Source of the DNA: SLDF01 sp964537925
GTDB lineage: Bacteria; Bacteroidota; Bacteroidia; Chitinophagales; Saprospiraceae
NCBI GenBank assembly: GCA_964537925.1
Contig: CAZICV010000001.1
Span: 1,426,001 to 1,490,000 of the forward strand
Direction of reading: 5' to 3'
Length of the DNA: 64,000 nucleotides
The translations under genes and the position numbers were made by a program. Within the stretch, counting starts at the first letter, position 1. Each line of letters begins with the position of its first letter. Positions 63,659-64,000 of this stretch are shown here, piece by piece. The notes under the pieces were generated by a model, which worked only from the letters and a program-made list of their open reading frames with translations, was not told the origin of the DNA and ran no database searches.

Positions 63659-64000
63659 TCAGACTCCGGAGCTCCCCGCTGAGGTTGAAGATTGTTCGAC
63701 GAGTTCGCCTTCGGCAGGCTCATCCCGGGTCGGCTGCGGCTGTTTGCGGAAAAACTGCCGCTGGAAGAGCAGCAGAGTGAAGATACCTACACAGATGGAG
63801 GCGTCGGCCAGGTTGAATACCGGCTTGAAAAACTGGAAGCGCTCACCGCCCCACACAGGCAGCCATGAAGGCAGGACTGTATCTATCATCGGGAAATAGA
63901 GCATATCCACTACCCGCCCGTACAGGAGCCCGGCATATCCGCCTCCCTCGGGAAACATCTCTGCCACGCCGCCGTGGTAGTGGGACTCGGAGAAGATCAT
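63659..64000 (-). CDS. lspA: Lipoprotein signal peptidase, C-terminal part (cut by the window edge)
   Basis: At least 113 residues are in the window; the N-terminus lies beyond position 64000. The segments SESHYHGGVAEMFPEGGGYAG, VVDMLYFPMID and FNLADASICVG, with the second catalytic Asp in NLADA, mark the Bacteroidota form of LspA, a membrane aspartyl peptidase that removes lipoprotein signal peptides. The tail after the last membrane helix is unusually polar (about 30 residues). The Met at the window edge is probably internal. Confidence 0.9.
   Translation of the reverse strand: MIFSESHYHGGVAEMFPEGGGYAGLLYGRVVDMLYFPMIDTVLPSWLPVWGGERFQFFKPVFNLADASICVGIFTLLLFQRQFFRKQPQPTRDEPAEGELVEQSSTSAGSSGV

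Overview
The window looks like a chromosomal segment of a Bacteroidota bacterium, most likely Saprospirales/Saprospiraceae-like. The evidence is: six genes whose proteins end in type IX secretion (T9SS) type A sorting domains, a PorZ-like T9SS component, bacillithiol synthase BshA, lipoproteins with Bacteroidota-style lipoboxes, perfect TAnnTTTG -7 promoter boxes and no obvious Shine-Dalgarno sequences. This assignment is inference from protein families, not from a marker-gene comparison.

Layout. 1-16 kb: a giant 4430-residue exported repeat protein (SBBP propeller, about 18 PKD-like domains, nine Trp/Cys-rich repeats, HYR-like domains, T9SS tail), then an Omp28-like T9SS protein. 16-20.5 kb: small lipoproteins, including a diverged tandem pair, and a large T9SS cargo. 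20.7-34 kb: mostly housekeeping (aldehyde dehydrogenase, OmpA-like protein, RNase HII, lipid kinase, an ABC exporter pair, a LVIVD-type T9SS protein, an aspartoacylase-family protein, bifunctional FtcD). 34-37 kb: an exported protein of unknown function and a beta-helix T9SS protein. 36.9-38.1 kb: the most unusual locus, an intact tRNA-Asn(GUU) followed by a 411-bp tandem array. Each unit holds the 3' half of the tRNA gene, its terminator and a small GIY-YIG nuclease gene. 38.2-48.5 kb: PfkB kinase, exonuclease III, a TPR/thioredoxin operon, an aminotransferase, an acyltransferase, a choice-of-anchor V T9SS protein, a GCS2-CBS fusion and a lipoprotein. 48.5-56 kb: a compact, partly overlapping mreB-mreC-mreD-mrdA-folA-DUF2851 operon with an M16-like gene upstream. 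56-64 kb: dnaN-nadD-porZ, bshA, a MerR/B12-domain-like regulator, a YceI lipoprotein and the 3' part of lspA.

How they work together. The mre/mrdA operon serves cell shape and lateral wall synthesis. PorZ is part of the outer-membrane attachment machinery that would process the T9SS cargos encoded in the same window. FolA and FtcD both touch tetrahydrofolate metabolism, BshA starts bacillithiol synthesis, and LspA would mature the many lipoproteins. The GIY-YIG/tRNA-Asn array is the best candidate for an undescribed system: its unit boundary falls at the anticodon arm of the tRNA, its copies appear identical, the displaced tRNA relics carry a GC palindrome in place of the variable loop, and the outermost copy is a truncated mosaic.
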